Origin: Fidelibacterota bacterium
Lineage (GTDB): Bacteria > Fidelibacterota > Marinisomatia > Marinisomatales > TCS55
Assembly: GCA_014239505.1 (NCBI GenBank)
Contig: JAAZYT010000117.1
Location: forward strand, 1 to 17,208
Reading direction: 5' to 3'
DNA length: 17,208 nucleotides
The notes under the pieces were generated by a model. The model worked only from the letters and a program-made list of their open reading frames with translations, was not told the DNA's origin and searched no databases. This document shows positions 16,243 through 17,208 of this stretch, in pieces. Positions within the stretch are counted from its first letter, which is position 1, and every line of letters begins with the position of its first letter. The position numbers and the translations under genes are program-made.

Positions 16243-16847
16243 AATTGAATTCCCCCAAATGACATAAATGCAATAGATATCAAACCAGTTAAAAGCATTG
16301 TTATGCCAACACCCCTAAGGTTAGTCGGCACATTAGAATAGCGCAATCTATAACGGATAGATGCCATTGACGCAATAGCCAAAAACCAACCTAAGCCAGA
16401 ACCAAAACCAAAAACTGTTGATTCCATCAAAGTGTAGTTTCGTTCAACTAAAAATAAAGATCCTCCTAAAATTGAACAATTAACAGCAATTAAAGGTAAA
16501 AATATTCCTAAACTTTGATATAGTGAAGGTGAAAATTTATCAATAACCATTTCAACTAATTGTACCATCGCAGCTATAACCGCTATGAATACTATTGGTT
16601 TGAGAAAACTTAAATTAACATCTGGGAAACCTAACCAAACTAATGCTCCATCACCTAAAAGGTAGCTGTAAATAAACCAATTAACAGGTGCAGTAATCGT
16701 CAAAACAAATATTACAGCAAATCCAAGGCCAATTGATGCATCTACTTTCTTAGAAACCGCCAAAAATGAACACATCCCAAGAAAATAAGCTAATAGGATA
16801 TTTTCAACAAAAACTGCTTTAGTTATTAAACTTAAATAATGTTCCAT
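16239..16847 (-). CDS. nqrE: Na+-NQR subunit E
   Basis: 202 residues with six predicted membrane helices. NqrE and NqrD are inverted homologues that form part of the Na+ channel and together hold an intramembrane iron site ligated by cysteines. The matching cysteines are C26 (LGMCSFLAV) and C124 (AVNCSILGG). The start MEHYLSLITKAVFVENILL is the classic NqrE N-terminus. It begins 3 bp after nqrD and overlaps nqrF by 4 bp. RnfA (of the related RNF complex) is the alternative family, but nqrF directly downstream decides for NQR. Confidence 0.96.
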   Translation of the reverse strand: MEHYLSLITKAVFVENILLAYFLGMCSFLAVSKKVDASIGLGFAVIFVLTITAPVNWFIYSYLLGDGALVWLGFPDVNLSFLKPIVFIAVIAAMVQLVEMVIDKFSPSLYQSLGIFLPLIAVNCSILGGSLFLVERNYTLMESTVFGFGSGLGWFLAIASMASIRYRLRYSNVPTNLRGVGITMLLTGLISIAFMSFGGIQL

Positions 16848-16850
16848 CTT

Positions 16851-17208
16851 CTATTCTTGCTCAACTTTCCCAATAATTCTTTGCGCCCAAACAATTAATC
16901 CAAGGATTATAAAAGCACCTGGGCTTAATACCATCAACCCCATATTTTCATATCCGGCAGCATACATAGATTCTGGAATCACCTTAAAACCATAGATAGT
17001 TCCACTACCTAAAAGCTCTCTAAAAAAGCCAACAGTAATCAAAATCATACCGTATCCTAATCCATTTCCAAGTCCATCTAAAAATGATTTCCAAGGGCCA
17101 TTTTGCATTGCAAAGGCCTCTGCACGACCCATAATTATACAATTAGTTATAATTAAGGAAACAAATACGGTTAACTGTTTACTGATATCATACATATAGG
17201 CTTGTAAA
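16851..17208 (-). CDS. nqrD: Na+-NQR subunit D, 5' part missing
   Basis: The C-terminal 118 or so residues, a little over half of a normal NqrD of about 210. The reading frame stays open to the window edge (LQAY precedes MYDISKQL), so the Met at 17195 is internal and not the start. The segment ITNCIIMGRAEAFAMQNGP holds the second iron-ligand cysteine. KSFLDGLGNGLGYGMILI and GFFRELLGSGTIYG are also NqrD blocks. nqrA, B and C are expected beyond the right edge. Confidence 0.95.
   Translation of the reverse strand, partial: LQAYMYDISKQLTVFVSLIITNCIIMGRAEAFAMQNGPWKSFLDGLGNGLGYGMILITVGFFRELLGSGTIYGFKVIPESMYAAGYENMGLMVLSPGAFIILGLIVWAQRIIGKVEQE

Noticed and set aside
1..17208. CRISPR array, insertion sequence, phage genes, tRNA or riboswitch
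   Set aside because: No direct repeats, transposase or integrase motifs, clover-leaf sequences or long structured leaders were seen; almost all the sequence is taken up by identified genes.

Overview
The window reads as a piece of a strongly A+T-rich, gene-dense bacterial chromosome, with no tRNA, rRNA, CRISPR array or mobile element. Three traits point to a sodium-cycling, cytochrome-c-containing and probably marine bacterium: a Na+-translocating NADH:quinone oxidoreductase (NQR) with its ApbE and NqrM helpers, an NhaD-type antiporter, and a system I cytochrome c maturation cluster whose CcmE carries the CxxxY haem-binding variant. An uncultivated low-GC marine lineage outside the Alpha/Gammaproteobacteria, for example the FCB/Marinimicrobia side of the tree, would fit. 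This placement is inference; no phylogenetic marker was compared.

Layout from right to left, the direction in which almost everything is transcribed. (1) 13947-17208, minus strand: the end of the nqr operon, nqrD (5' cut by the window edge), nqrE and nqrF. A clear intrinsic terminator follows nqrF and lies inside the signal-peptide codons of the next gene, apbE. (2) 13658-13960: nqrM on the plus strand, the only plus-strand gene. It converges on apbE with a 14-bp overlap of the 3' ends and diverges from nhaD across about 120 bp that hold a dyad symmetry. (3) 1-13657, minus strand: a run of thirteen co-directional genes with overlaps or very short gaps (the largest is 72 bp): nhaD, pduO-type cobalamin adenosyltransferase, DHH/DHHA1 phosphoesterase, ispH, pdxS, pdxT, dxs, cstA, a B12-dependent acyl-CoA mutase large subunit, ccmE, ccmF, a short CcmI-like membrane protein, and ccmA (3' cut by the window edge).

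The genes fall into small functional sets. dxs and ispH are the first and last steps of the MEP isoprenoid pathway. pdxS and pdxT together form PLP synthase. The adenosyltransferase makes the adenosylcobalamin that the mutase needs. ccmE, ccmF, the CcmI-like protein and ccmA belong to haem delivery and attachment for c-type cytochromes. nhaD and nqr/apbE/nqrM handle Na+ circulation and respiration. The most informative single observation is that the mutase, which would normally be labelled methylmalonyl-CoA mutase, has the Phe/Gln active-site pair typical of isobutyryl-CoA mutase instead of the Tyr/Arg pair of methylmalonyl-CoA mutase.
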